A DNA stretch of 55,959 nt from positions 1 through 55,959 of the forward strand of contig CAYQEC010000015.1 of the NCBI GenBank assembly GCA_964416425.1. The letters run 5' to 3'. This document shows, piece by piece, positions 23,370-33,487 of the stretch. A program made the position numbers and the translations under genes. The notes under the pieces were generated by a model. That model saw only the letters and a program-made list of their open reading frames with translations. It was not told where the DNA came from and did not search any database. Source of the stretch: CAYQEC01 sp964416425 (GTDB taxonomy: Bacteria; Actinomycetota; Acidimicrobiia; Spongiisociales; UBA5794). Position 1 is the stretch's first letter, and every line of letters starts with the position of its first letter.

Positions 23370-24800
23370 TCAGCCGGACCGCACGAACAGCACGGCTCCC
23401 CGGTCGGTGGCGACACGATTCCACCCGTCGTCCGCCTCGAGGGCCGACACCAGCGGCCGGTCGGCTCGCAGCAGCGCGCAGCCGGCGCCGAAGCCGTCGA
23501 CGGCGGCCGGGGACGTCCCGCCCAGGATCGACTCCTCCCGTTCCAGGAGCTCCGACCCGTAGAGGTCGTTGCGCCCGTCCTGTGAGACGAGCACATCGGG
23601 CCAGCGACGGTCGATGACCAACCCGCCGTACTCGTACTCGTTGAGGAGGAGGCATCCGGCCGGGACGGCGTCGGTCGCCGCCACCGGAACCTCGACGTCG
23701 ATCGTCCCGACCCGGCCCAGGGAAGGAACCAGGGGCGCCATGACCACGATCCAGGCGACGGACAGGCCGAGCAGCACGGCGCCCCGCCGGGGGACGAACC
23801 AGTTCTGCAACCGGGGGATCCGGAGCCCGCCCACTGCCACCGCGAGCGGCGCGGTGCCCACCACGAGCAGGAACGCCGCCGACCGGATGGTGGTGAACGA
23901 CAGCACGACGAGAGCGGCGAGTAGCGGGATCACGCCCCAGAAGGGGCGGCTCCAGAGCCCGGAAGAGGGTCGGTCGGACTCCCCGGACCGGCGCGGCGGC
24001 GACCAGGCGACGGCGAGGGCCATCGCCACCGCGAAGCACGCCACCAGCACACCGCGGGCATCGCTCAGATCGAGCGGCTGCCACTCCTCGATGGTCGCCG
24101 AAGCCGATCGCACGGACAGGGCGTGCAGGTAGCCGCCGACGCCGTAGGGCGTGAAGAGGCCGGCGACGGCGGCGGTCACCACCACGATCAGCGGGATCTT
24201 CACCGTCCGGCGCGCCACGGCGATTCCCAGCGCCATCAGGCCGACCACTCCGACACCCACCGAGAACGAGGCGTGGAGGTTGGCCCACAGCGCCACCAGC
24301 ACTCCCACGCCGAACAGGGCGCGGCCGGAGCCGGCGAGGGCGGCGTCGGCGAGCAACACCACGAAGGGGAAGAGGGCGAGGCCGGCGAGCAGCGGGCGCA
24401 GCAGGATAAAGGGACTCATCAACGCCATGGAGATCGAGGTGACGGTGGCGGCCGGCCAGGGGCGGGCACCCCAGCGGCGGGCGAGGAGGTAGGTGCCGGT
24501 GGCGGCGGCCGCCGTGGCCACGATCGTGAAGACGGTGAGTGCGGCCAGGCCCCCCAGGCGTCGCGTCAACGCGAACAGGACGTCGCCGAGCCAGGCGTTG
24601 AGCTGCCAGTCGGCGCCGGCCGCGGTCCACGAGAACGGATCGACCGTGGGAAGGCCGCGGTCGAGGATGAGATCCCCCGACCGCAGATGCCACCAGACGT
24701 CACCCGAGCCGATCGGGCCGACGTTCCACAGCACGACAAGCGTCGTTGCGCAGGCGAGAAACACGAGATGCCCGTGGCGCCGGAGGCCAGTGACGGTCAT
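23370..24800 (-). CDS. Polytopic membrane protein, GT-C-like, copy 1 of a paralogous pair
   Basis: 476 residues with roughly ten to twelve hydrophobic helices. Near the N-terminus it has the extracytoplasmic loop VWWHLRSGDLI with DPFSWTAAGADWQLNAWLGD, resembling catalytic loops of GT-C glycosyltransferases. The C-terminal soluble part contains NEYEYGGLVI and SQDGRNDLYG. It is clearly paralogous to the gene at 33488 over its full length (see findings). ATG 24800 overlaps the stop of the upstream O-antigen-ligase-like gene (ATGA). Probable role in surface glycan or glycoprotein assembly, by context only. Confidence 0.75.
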   Translation of the reverse strand: MTVTGLRRHGHLVFLACATTLVVLWNVGPIGSGDVWWHLRSGDLILDRGLPTVDPFSWTAAGADWQLNAWLGDVLFALTRRLGGLAALTVFTIVATAAAATGTYLLARRWGARPWPAATVTSISMALMSPFILLRPLLAGLALFPFVVLLADAALAGSGRALFGVGVLVALWANLHASFSVGVGVVGLMALGIAVARRTVKIPLIVVVTAAVAGLFTPYGVGGYLHALSVRSASATIEEWQPLDLSDARGVLVACFAVAMALAVAWSPPRRSGESDRPSSGLWSRPFWGVIPLLAALVVLSFTTIRSAAFLLVVGTAPLAVAVGGLRIPRLQNWFVPRRGAVLLGLSVAWIVVMAPLVPSLGRVGTIDVEVPVAATDAVPAGCLLLNEYEYGGLVIDRRWPDVLVSQDGRNDLYGSELLEREESILGGTSPAAVDGFGAGCALLRADRPLVSALEADDGWNRVATDRGAVLFVRSG

Positions 24801-26071
24801 CGCGTCACCGGGGCCCGGTGAGAGGAGCGAGCCGCCGGGCCGCCCGGGTCTCGGGCGCGGTCGAGTGCGCCGAGCCACACCCCGAGGACGACGAGTCCGG
24901 CCGGGTACCAGTACAGGGTCACGTCGAAGAGCGTGAACCCAAGGACCGAGCCGAAGAGGGCGACGGCGAGGGGCCCGGCGCGGAAGGCTGCGATGCCGAG
25001 CAGGATCAGGATCACGACCGCCGCCACGCCGACCGCGATGCCCTCTTCGGCGCCGATGAGCAGCGGGATGTTGTGGACGGGGAGGCGGAAATCGGGATCG
25101 GTGCCGTGGTCGATCACGTAGCCCCAGGGACCGACCCCCACCACCGGGTGATCCTCCATGACCTGGATCGATCGTTCGATCAGTTCGATCCGCAAGGTGG
25201 TTGCCGCGTTGAGGTCGGTGGTGGCCGTGTCGTCGACTCGTTCCAGCCAGGCGGGGAGGAACAGCGCGGCCGGTACGGCCAGGCCGAGCACGATCGCCAC
25301 CAGCGGGCGGCGCAGGTCGCGGTGGCGGCGAGCCGCCAGTAGCCAGGCGGGACCTGCCACCGCCAGTCCCATCACGGTGGCGCGGGAGAAACTGAGACTG
25401 GCCGGCATCGCCGCCAGCGCCAGCACGAGCCACCACCAGCGGGAGCGTGCCTGCCGGATGGTGAGCATGCCGATCGAGATCGCCACCAGCCCGTAGGTGG
25501 CGAGCATGTAGGGATGGGACGACAGGCCGGGGGCTCGCACCGTGTTCCCGACCTGCTCGTAGTAGCTCGGAGAGCCGGGGATCCACGTGGCTCCTCCGGA
25601 GAGCGACTGGGCGAGGGCGGCGCTGCCGGTGAGGGCCGCCCCGACCAGGATCGGCGCCCCGACCCAGCGCCACAGGGCATCACGATCCAACGACGCCACC
25701 ATGGTGGCGACCACCACGGTTCCGACGAGGCGGAGCAGCAGCGCCACGCCCCGCCACGATGGCCCGAATCCGAGGGTGAGCGCGGTGGTGGCGAGAAGTC
25801 CCATCGCCGTCGCCACCCCCAGCCGGGGGCGCACGGTGCGCATCCGGCGCCACAGGTGTGGCAGGGCGATGCCGACCAGGACCACGAGGGGAATGTCGAA
25901 GTAGTCGACGGTGACGAGCCGGCTGAATCCGGGGGCGGGACCGGGGTAGTCCATGACCACGACCGGGAACTCGATGGCGGCGAGGAGGAGGGTGGCGGCG
26001 AGGAGGAAGCCGCGAACCTGGTCGTCGGTGGGTTGGGTGCGCCGCCCGGCGGCCGCCCTCGGGCTCGCCAT
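24797..26071 (-). CDS. O-antigen ligase/polymerase-like membrane protein (Wzy/WaaL family)
   Basis: 424 residues, about eleven membrane helices. The Wzy_C-type region around 285-330 contains a periplasmic/extracellular loop with IQVMEDHPVVGVGPWGY and HNIPLLIGAEEG, where the conserved H-N pair lies; SFSRATVMG precedes it. Such proteins ligate or polymerise lipid-linked glycans. ATG 26071 is chosen because AGGAG lies upstream; the open frame extends 48 bases further. It overlaps the next gene by four bases and is divergent from rpsA. Confidence 0.8.
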   Translation of the reverse strand: MASPRAAAGRRTQPTDDQVRGFLLAATLLLAAIEFPVVVMDYPGPAPGFSRLVTVDYFDIPLVVLVGIALPHLWRRMRTVRPRLGVATAMGLLATTALTLGFGPSWRGVALLLRLVGTVVVATMVASLDRDALWRWVGAPILVGAALTGSAALAQSLSGGATWIPGSPSYYEQVGNTVRAPGLSSHPYMLATYGLVAISIGMLTIRQARSRWWWLVLALAAMPASLSFSRATVMGLAVAGPAWLLAARRHRDLRRPLVAIVLGLAVPAALFLPAWLERVDDTATTDLNAATTLRIELIERSIQVMEDHPVVGVGPWGYVIDHGTDPDFRLPVHNIPLLIGAEEGIAVGVAAVVILILLGIAAFRAGPLAVALFGSVLGFTLFDVTLYWYPAGLVVLGVWLGALDRARDPGGPAARSSHRAPVTR

Positions 26072-26198
26072 CGTCGGAGGCTCCTCTCGGGTGGATCCGG
26101 TCTGAGGATATCGGGACACCCGGTCGGGTCCTGAACACGATCTCCCCGACGGCCCTCTCGAGGCCCGTTGCGACCTCCTGCGCCGGCGCGAAACCTGT

Positions 26199-26204
26199 TA
26201 CGCT
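26199..26204 (+). promoter_or_regulatory. Extended -10 promoter of rpsA
   Basis: TACGCT preceded by TG at 26196-26197 forms an extended -10. Transcription would start near 26211, giving a leader of about 60 bases that contains AGGAG (26255-26259). Confidence 0.4.
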
Positions 26205-26272
26205 GTCGTCGCCTTCGACCGGTCGAGCGCGCTCGGGGGCCAATCATGTACCCAAGGAGATGATGTTCCCGC

Positions 26273-27877
26273 ATGGCCGACGAGAAAGAGAAGGAGCACG
26301 TTCCCGGTGACGTAGCTCCCGCGGACCCGACGTCCGCCGCCGAGGCCGACGTTGTGGCCGCCCCAGAGGGTGAGATCACAGCCGAGGTCGCGGAGCCTGC
26401 TTCCGAGGTGGCAGAGGTTGCTTCCGAGGTGGCAGAGGCCCCAGAGACCGCGTCCGAGGTGGCGGAAACCGCGTCCGAGGTGGCGGAGCCTGCTTCCGAG
26501 GTGGCGGAGACCGCGTCCGAGCCCGCAGAGGCAGCGTCCGAAGTGACGGAGGAGTCCGCCGCCATCCCCGCCGAACCGGACAACGATTCCGCCGCCAACG
26601 TGGGGGAAATGCCGGCGATCACGGCGCCGAAAGACATCGGCGACGTCGCCGACGACCTCAGCGCCGACGACTTCGCCGCCGCGGTGGAGCGCACCGTGTT
26701 CGAGTTCAAGGAAGGCGACATCGTCGCCGGCACCGTCGTGCGGGTCGACCCCGACGAGGTGTTGGTGGACATCGGGTATAAATCGGAGGGAGTCATTCCC
26801 TCCAACGAGTTGTCGATCCGCAACGCCGCCAGCCCGGAGGACGTGGTGAGCATCGGCGAGGAGATCGAAGCGCTCGTGCTCCAGAAGGAGGACGAGTCGG
26901 GTCGCCTCGTGCTCTCCAAGAAACGGGCCCAGTACGAGCGGGCCTGGGGACGCATCGAGCGCGTCATGAAGGAATCCGGCACCGTGCAAGGCCCCGTCAT
27001 CGAAGTCGTCAAGGGTGGGCTCATCGTCGATATCGGTCTTCGCGGTTTCCTGCCGGCGTCGCTGGTCGATCTGCGTCGGGTCCGTGACCTCCATCCCTTC
27101 GTGGGTGAGGTCATCGAGGCGAAGGTGATCGAGCTGGACAAGAACCGCAACAACGTCGTGCTGTCGCGGCGTGCCTACCTCGAGGAGGCCCAGGCCGAGC
27201 AGCGCCAGGCGTTTCTGGGCGAGCTGCAGCCGGGTGACGTGCGGGAGGGCACCATCTCGTCGGTCGTCAACTTCGGCGCCTTCGTCGACCTCGGCGGCAT
27301 GGACGGTCTCGTCCACGTCTCCGAGCTCTCCTGGCAGCACGTGAGCCATCCCGGCGAGGTTGTGAGCGTCGGCGACAAGGTGAAGGTGAAGGTGCTTGAG
27401 GTCGATCGCGACCGGGAACGCATCTCGCTTTCGATCCGGCAGACCCGGGAAGACCCGTGGGAGGAGTTCGCTCGCGGCGTCGACGACGGCGCCATCATCG
27501 ACGGCGTCGTCACCAAGACGGTTCCCTTCGGAGCGTTCGTTTCCGTCGGCGAAGGCGTCGAGGGTCTGGTCCACGTCTCGGAGATCGCTCTCCACCACGT
27601 CGAGAGCCCGGAGCTGGAGCTCTCGATCGGTCAGCAAGTCCGGGTTAAGGTGACCGAGATCGATGCCGACAGACGTCGGGTGAGCCTGTCAATCAAGCAG
27701 GCACTTCCCGAGTGGGAGGAACGCTCGACGTGGAGCGAGAGGCAAACCCAGGGCCGGCCGAAGCGCAGGGAATTCCAGCGTGAAGAAGAAGCTTCCAGTG
27801 AACCTGCATTCAGCGCCGACGCCTCCCTGGAGGCCATTCTCCAGGAACTCAAAGAAAAGGGCATCGGCCGCAGCTGA
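26273..27877 (+). CDS. rpsA: 30S ribosomal protein S1 with repeat-containing N-terminal extension
   Basis: 534 residues. The first 130 are an acidic, low-complexity extension containing seven copies of a heptad close to SEVAETA (residues 38-91). Four S1/OB-fold RNA-binding repeats follow, starting about 143, 229, 314 and 399, e.g. EGDIVAGTVVRV, QGPVIEVVKGGLIVD, EGTISSVVNFGAFVDL and DGVVTKTVPFGAFVSV. The tail is charged. Actinobacterial S1 normally has four repeats, so the core is ordinary; the N-terminal repeat block is not. ATG 26273 lies 13 bases after AGGAG, a long spacing. Confidence 0.93.
   Translation: MADEKEKEHVPGDVAPADPTSAAEADVVAAPEGEITAEVAEPASEVAEVASEVAEAPETASEVAETASEVAEPASEVAETASEPAEAASEVTEESAAIPAEPDNDSAANVGEMPAITAPKDIGDVADDLSADDFAAAVERTVFEFKEGDIVAGTVVRVDPDEVLVDIGYKSEGVIPSNELSIRNAASPEDVVSIGEEIEALVLQKEDESGRLVLSKKRAQYERAWGRIERVMKESGTVQGPVIEVVKGGLIVDIGLRGFLPASLVDLRRVRDLHPFVGEVIEAKVIELDKNRNNVVLSRRAYLEEAQAEQRQAFLGELQPGDVREGTISSVVNFGAFVDLGGMDGLVHVSELSWQHVSHPGEVVSVGDKVKVKVLEVDRDRERISLSIRQTREDPWEEFARGVDDGAIIDGVVTKTVPFGAFVSVGEGVEGLVHVSEIALHHVESPELELSIGQQVRVKVTEIDADRRRVSLSIKQALPEWEERSTWSERQTQGRPKRREFQREEEASSEPAFSADASLEAILQELKEKGIGRS
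26384..26545 (+). repeat. Tandem 21-base coding repeat in rpsA
   Basis: Seven in-frame units coding for variations of S-E-V-A-E-x-A (residues 38-91), one interrupted by a three-residue insertion. Several units are nearly identical in DNA (GAGGTGGCGGAG with CCTGCTTCC or ACCGCGTCC), implying recent slippage or unequal exchange. Confidence 0.85.
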
Positions 27878-27990
27878 GTCCCGAGTCCTTGACTTCGGGT
27901 CCCGGTATGCGAGGCTTGCCGAAGTCTCTGGGGGACGTTCGCCTCTGAGTCGTGCGGCGCGTGTATCTGTGACCGGAAGGGCCAACTGAC

Positions 27991-29004
27991 ATGGGCAAAC
28001 GAACTCTCGTGCTCGTTATCGCACTGGGTCTCGCCGCCGTCTCCGCGTTCGCGGTGTGGCGCTACCTCAGCACCGTGGAAAGCGACGTGCGCGCCAACAT
28101 CCAGGAGGTCCGGGTGTGGCGCGCCAGCCAGTTCATCGAGACCGGGACCGAGGGCGCGACGGCGCGGGACTCCATCGTCGAGTCGCACGAGCTCGCCGAG
28201 GCGGTGGTCTTCGACGGTTCCACCATTCTCTGCGCCGGTCCCGTCGAGCGGGACAACAACGACGTCGATCCCGCCATCTGTGACCCGAATCCGCGTGATC
28301 TCGACGCCCTGCTCGACGGTTCGGTGGCGGCCGGTCCCATCAGCGCCGGTCAGGTGATCACCTCCGAGATGTTCGTGACGCCGGCCGAGCTGAACTCGAT
28401 CCGGCTCTCGGAGTCGATCGCCGAGCGCAAGGTCGCCATCTCGATCCGTCCCGAGGATGTATCGGCCGCGGGAGGCTTCATCCGCCCCGGTGACCGCGTC
28501 AACCTGCTCGCCTCGGCCGACATCGACCTCGGGTCGTCGATCGCCCTCCTCAAGGATCCCGATCTGCGCGGGCTGCTGATCGAGGCAGTCACCGCCGCCG
28601 AGCCCACCCCCACCGCGGAAGACGGAAACCCGGCCGACACGACCCAGGACCCGATCACGCGATTGGCCGAGGCCTTCCCGGCGCAGATCAAATTCACGCA
28701 GACGATCCTCCAGGACGTCGAAGTCCTGGCCGTCGGCGCCGACACCCGTCCCAGCCCGCTCGGGACCGGTCTCGAGCCACAGGGCAGCCAGGTGATCGTG
28801 CTCGAGGTGACCCCCGAGCAGGCGGAGAAGATCGAATACGCTCGCCAGTACACGTCGATTTCGCTCTCGCTGCTCCCGTCCGAGGTGCCGTACGAAGAGT
28901 TCGAAGCACGTGGCATCCTGGTGGACGACATCTTCACCTTGATCGACCGGATCAAGGAGCAGTTCGAACAGGCGGGAGTCGTCCTTGGCGACAGCAACGG
29001 ATAG
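27991..29004 (+). CDS. cpaB: CpaB/RcpC-like Flp pilus assembly protein (SAF domain)
   Basis: 337 residues. One N-terminal membrane helix (about 4-26) is followed by an extracytoplasmic region with a SAF-like domain: GPISAGQVITSEMF and then VAISIRPEDVSAAGGFIRPGDRVNLL (in two adjacent blocks, about 128-172), typical of CpaB/RcpC. In Gram-negative Tad systems it works with the secretin. Here no secretin is present, as expected for a one-membrane cell wall, so it probably spans the wall instead. The cpaE start (TTG) overlaps its last 20 bases. Confidence 0.85.
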   Translation: MGKRTLVLVIALGLAAVSAFAVWRYLSTVESDVRANIQEVRVWRASQFIETGTEGATARDSIVESHELAEAVVFDGSTILCAGPVERDNNDVDPAICDPNPRDLDALLDGSVAAGPISAGQVITSEMFVTPAELNSIRLSESIAERKVAISIRPEDVSAAGGFIRPGDRVNLLASADIDLGSSIALLKDPDLRGLLIEAVTAAEPTPTAEDGNPADTTQDPITRLAEAFPAQIKFTQTILQDVEVLAVGADTRPSPLGTGLEPQGSQVIVLEVTPEQAEKIEYARQYTSISLSLLPSEVPYEEFEARGILVDDIFTLIDRIKEQFEQAGVVLGDSNG

Positions 29005-30175
29005 CACGTACTCGATCCTTCTTGTCGACGCCGACGAAGGCTTCGTCGAGGAGGCGCGCGCCCTCTTCGAGGGGAACAAGGTCTACACGGCTCGGAACAT
29101 CTCCGACGCCCAGCGCCGGCTCGTCGAGGAGGGCATCGACATCGCCCTCGTCGGCCCCACCTTCGCCCACGAGGCGGGGGTGGCCGAGTCGACACTGCTC
29201 TTCGACGTGCAGCCGGAGCTGCCGCTGGTGCTGGTGACGGAGGCGGTCAACACCGACGTGCTGCGGGCTGCCCTGCGGGCCGGGATCAAGGACGTCGTCG
29301 AGGCGCCGCTCACGGCCAAGAAGATCGAGGACGCCCTCGGGCTGGTGGAGCTGATCCACAAGCGGGAGGACAAGGATTCCAAGCGGCGCGCCAAGATCGG
29401 CAAGGTGGTCACCATCATGTCGCCGAAGGGTGGCGCCGGGAAGACGATGACCACGACCAACGTGGCGTTGACGCTCGCCGCCTGGGGCGATCCCGAGCGC
29501 GTGGTCATCCTGGACGCCGACCTGCAGTTCGGTGACGTCTGCATCTGCCTTCAGATCGACCCGAGGCATACCATCGTCGATGTCGCCCGCGACATCGACA
29601 AGCTCGACGAGCAGCTGCTCGAGAGCCTGCTCGCCCGGCACACGAGCGGGATCCGGGTGCTCTCGGCTCCGCTGGAGCCTTCGCTCGCTGACGAGGTGTC
29701 GACCCAGGTCGTGGTCAAGACCATCGGGATGCTGAAGCGCATGTTCGACTACATCGTCATCGACACCGCTCCGTTCCTCGACGAGCCGGTGCTCTCGATC
29801 CTCGAGCGCTCCGATACCGTCCTGCTGGTGGTCGACATGGATCTGCCGAGCGTGAAGAACGCCAAGTTGGCGCTCGACACCCTTCGACTCATCAAGTTCC
29901 CGTTCGAGAAGATCAAGCTGGTCCTCAACCGCGTGAACTCCAAGGCACGTCTCGATGTCGACGAGCTGGAACGCTCGCTCGGCTTGGACATCAAGGCGGC
30001 GATCTCGTCGGACAAGCTGGTGCCGCGTGCCGTCAACGAGGGCGAGCCGGTCGTCTCGCTCTACCCGCGCTCCCGGGTCGCCCGCGACCTGCGGGGCGTC
30101 GCCCAACTGGTGGTCGACGATGAGATGTCAGAACCCACTGAAGACGACGCCAGGGGACGCCGATGGTTCAGGTGA
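28985..30175 (+). CDS. cpaE: CpaE/TadZ-like ATPase with receiver-like domain
   Basis: 396 residues. The N-terminal 125 form a response-receiver-like fold (YSILLVDADEGF ... LVLVTEA), and the rest is a MinD/ParA-type ATPase with the deviant Walker A SPKGGAGKT (signature Lys148, P-loop Lys153), switch motif VILDADLQFGD and VIDTAPFLDE. TadZ/CpaE proteins place the pilus machine in the cell. TTG 28985 is the only start that keeps the first beta strand; GGGAG lies seven bases before it. Overlaps cpaB by 20 bases and is followed by cpaF after 34 bases. Confidence 0.88.
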   Translation: MATATDSTYSILLVDADEGFVEEARALFEGNKVYTARNISDAQRRLVEEGIDIALVGPTFAHEAGVAESTLLFDVQPELPLVLVTEAVNTDVLRAALRAGIKDVVEAPLTAKKIEDALGLVELIHKREDKDSKRRAKIGKVVTIMSPKGGAGKTMTTTNVALTLAAWGDPERVVILDADLQFGDVCICLQIDPRHTIVDVARDIDKLDEQLLESLLARHTSGIRVLSAPLEPSLADEVSTQVVVKTIGMLKRMFDYIVIDTAPFLDEPVLSILERSDTVLLVVDMDLPSVKNAKLALDTLRLIKFPFEKIKLVLNRVNSKARLDVDELERSLGLDIKAAISSDKLVPRAVNEGEPVVSLYPRSRVARDLRGVAQLVVDDEMSEPTEDDARGRRWFR

Positions 30176-30209
30176 CCAGCTGCCCGGCCTCGCATGAAGG
30201 GGAAGCACG

Positions 30210-31559
<1,350 letters not shown>

Positions 31560-31561
31560 TC

Positions 31562-32566
31562 ATGGTCGATGCTGGGTTTGTCCTTGGCGCGGCTCTCGGA
31601 TTCAGCCTCGAGACACTCATCATGCTCGGGGCGCTGGGGGGCGGCGTCGCCCTGTTTCTCCTGATCCTCGTGCTCTTCGGCCCCAACGCGGCCGTGGAGC
31701 GCGATTTGAGCGGGCGCCTGGGGCGCTACGGCGGCCAGGCCGAGACCGGCAGCCGGCTGTCGCGGGCGCCGTTCCTACGGCGCTTCGTTGCCGGGGCGGA
31801 GGACGTGGCACGGCGGAGAGGCCTGCTCGACGTTCTCGAGACCGCGCTGGCGCAGGCCAACATCCCGTTGCGGGCCGGCGAAGCGATCGCCGCCATGATC
31901 GGTCTCGCCATCGTGATTGGGGTGCTCGCCGGGATCTGGACGCAGAGCCTGCTCGGAGCCCTCGTCGGCGCCGCGCTGGCAATGGCACTCGGCGCCGTGC
32001 TGGTGCAGACGACCGCCAGCCGTGAGCGGAGGAAGTTCGAGAACCAGCTCCCGGATACCCTGAACCTGATTTCCACCTCGCTACGGGCCGGCTATTCGCT
32101 GCTGCAGGCCGTCGAGGCCGTCGGCGGGGAGGCCCCGCAGCCCACGGCCCGCGAGTTCGGGCGCGCCATGTCCGAAACCCGCCTGGGGCGGTCACCGGTG
32201 GACGCTCTGAAGGATGTCGCCGACCGCATGCAGTCCGTGGACTTCGACTGGGCGGTGCTGGCCATCAGCATTCAGCGCGAGGTGGGCGGCAACCTGGCGG
32301 AGGTGCTGCAGACGGCGGCCGAGACGATGCTACAGCGCAACCGCCTCCGCCGTGAGATGCACGCCCTCACCGCCGAGGGCCGGATCTCGGCGCTCGTGCT
32401 CGGCGGCCTCCCGTTCGGCATCTTCGGGTTCTTGTTCGCGACCCGCCGCGAGTACATCCAGCCCATGCTGGAGTCGACGGTGGGGCTCGTCGTCCTGATC
32501 GGCTCCATCGCCTGGGTCCTCGTCGGCATCTACTGGCTGACACGTATCGTGAAGGTGGACGTCTGA
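31562..32566 (+). CDS. tadB: TadB-like pilus platform protein (T2SF domain)
   Basis: 334 residues. Two helices near the N-terminus (about 8-38 and 105-140) are followed by the GspF/T2SF domain (about 165-295: LISTSLRAGYSLLQAVEAV, VLAISIQREVGGNLAEVL) and two C-terminal helices (276-328). It forms the inner-membrane platform with TadC, moved by the CpaF ATPase. ATG 31562 is used; GTG 31556, which overlaps the cpaF stop as GTGA, is an equally coupled alternative adding two residues. The stop shares one base with the tadC start. Confidence 0.9.
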   Translation: MVDAGFVLGAALGFSLETLIMLGALGGGVALFLLILVLFGPNAAVERDLSGRLGRYGGQAETGSRLSRAPFLRRFVAGAEDVARRRGLLDVLETALAQANIPLRAGEAIAAMIGLAIVIGVLAGIWTQSLLGALVGAALAMALGAVLVQTTASRERRKFENQLPDTLNLISTSLRAGYSLLQAVEAVGGEAPQPTAREFGRAMSETRLGRSPVDALKDVADRMQSVDFDWAVLAISIQREVGGNLAEVLQTAAETMLQRNRLRREMHALTAEGRISALVLGGLPFGIFGFLFATRREYIQPMLESTVGLVVLIGSIAWVLVGIYWLTRIVKVDV

Positions 32567-33468
32567 TGAGCGATGTGACCTTTGCCGCCGTGGCCGTCGG
32601 AGTGACCGTTGCCGCCGCCGTGCTGTACGCCGGCAACGGGCTGATCCGGGCCCGGGCCACCGCCTCGCGCCGGCTCATCGGGTTGCAGAGCCGGGCAGAG
32701 GTACTGGAGCACGGCTTCGCGGAGCGGGCGGTGGCCCCGGCCATCGAGAAGTTCGGGAAGCTGTTCATGCGGTTCACCCCGCAGGGGTGGGCGGAACGCG
32801 CCAACCACCGCCTGGTGGTGGCCGGCTGGTACCCGCGGGTGGACGCCAATTCGTGGGCGGCGGTGCGGGTCCTCGCCGGGGTGGCCGGTGTGGTACTGGC
32901 CCTGGTGGCCCAGGGCTTCGTCACCGGCACCGGTCGGCTCCTCGTCTTCGGCCTCATGCTGGTCGTCGGCGTCCTCGGTCCCGACGCCGTCGTCACGCGC
33001 CGCATCGAGGAGCGACGTGCGGCCATGGAGCGTGACCTGCCCGACGTCATCGATCTGCTCGTAATCAGCGTCGAGGCCGGGCTCGGCTTCGAGGGTGCCC
33101 TTGGGCGGGTGGTGCAGAACGTGCCCGGGGAGCTGAGTGACGAGTTCTCCCGCATGCTGCAGGAGACCCGGGTCGGGGTGAGCCGCCACCAGGCGATGAA
33201 GGCGCTCGCCAACCGCACCGATGTCGAGGACCTCAACTCGTTCATCATGGCGATGAACCAGGCGGACGCTTTCGGGGTGTCGATCTCCCGCATGCTCCGT
33301 GTCCAGGCGGACGAGATGCGGGTGCGGCGCCGCCAACGCGCTCAGGAGCGGGCTTTCGCCGCTCCGGTGAAGATGGTGTTCCCGCTGGTGCTCTGCATCT
33401 TCCCGTCGCTCTTCGTGGTGCTGCTAGGCCCGGCGGTGATACAGATCGCCGACACCCTGAACCTCTGA
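32566..33468 (+). CDS. tadC: TadC-like pilus platform protein (T2SF domain)
   Basis: 300 residues, partner of TadB. Helices at about 4-26, 104-145 and 268-295; the cytoplasmic T2SF region contains DLLVISVEAGLGFEGALGRV and NQADAFGVSISRMLR. The C-terminal helix pair is RAFAAPVKMVFPL and LFVVLLGPAV. ATG 32566 overlaps the tadB stop by one base (TGATG). A polytopic membrane gene follows after 19 bases in the same direction. Confidence 0.92.
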   Translation: MSDVTFAAVAVGVTVAAAVLYAGNGLIRARATASRRLIGLQSRAEVLEHGFAERAVAPAIEKFGKLFMRFTPQGWAERANHRLVVAGWYPRVDANSWAAVRVLAGVAGVVLALVAQGFVTGTGRLLVFGLMLVVGVLGPDAVVTRRIEERRAAMERDLPDVIDLLVISVEAGLGFEGALGRVVQNVPGELSDEFSRMLQETRVGVSRHQAMKALANRTDVEDLNSFIMAMNQADAFGVSISRMLRVQADEMRVRRRQRAQERAFAAPVKMVFPLVLCIFPSLFVVLLGPAVIQIADTLNL

Positions 33469-33487
33469 TCGACCTCCGGTTGCCCCG

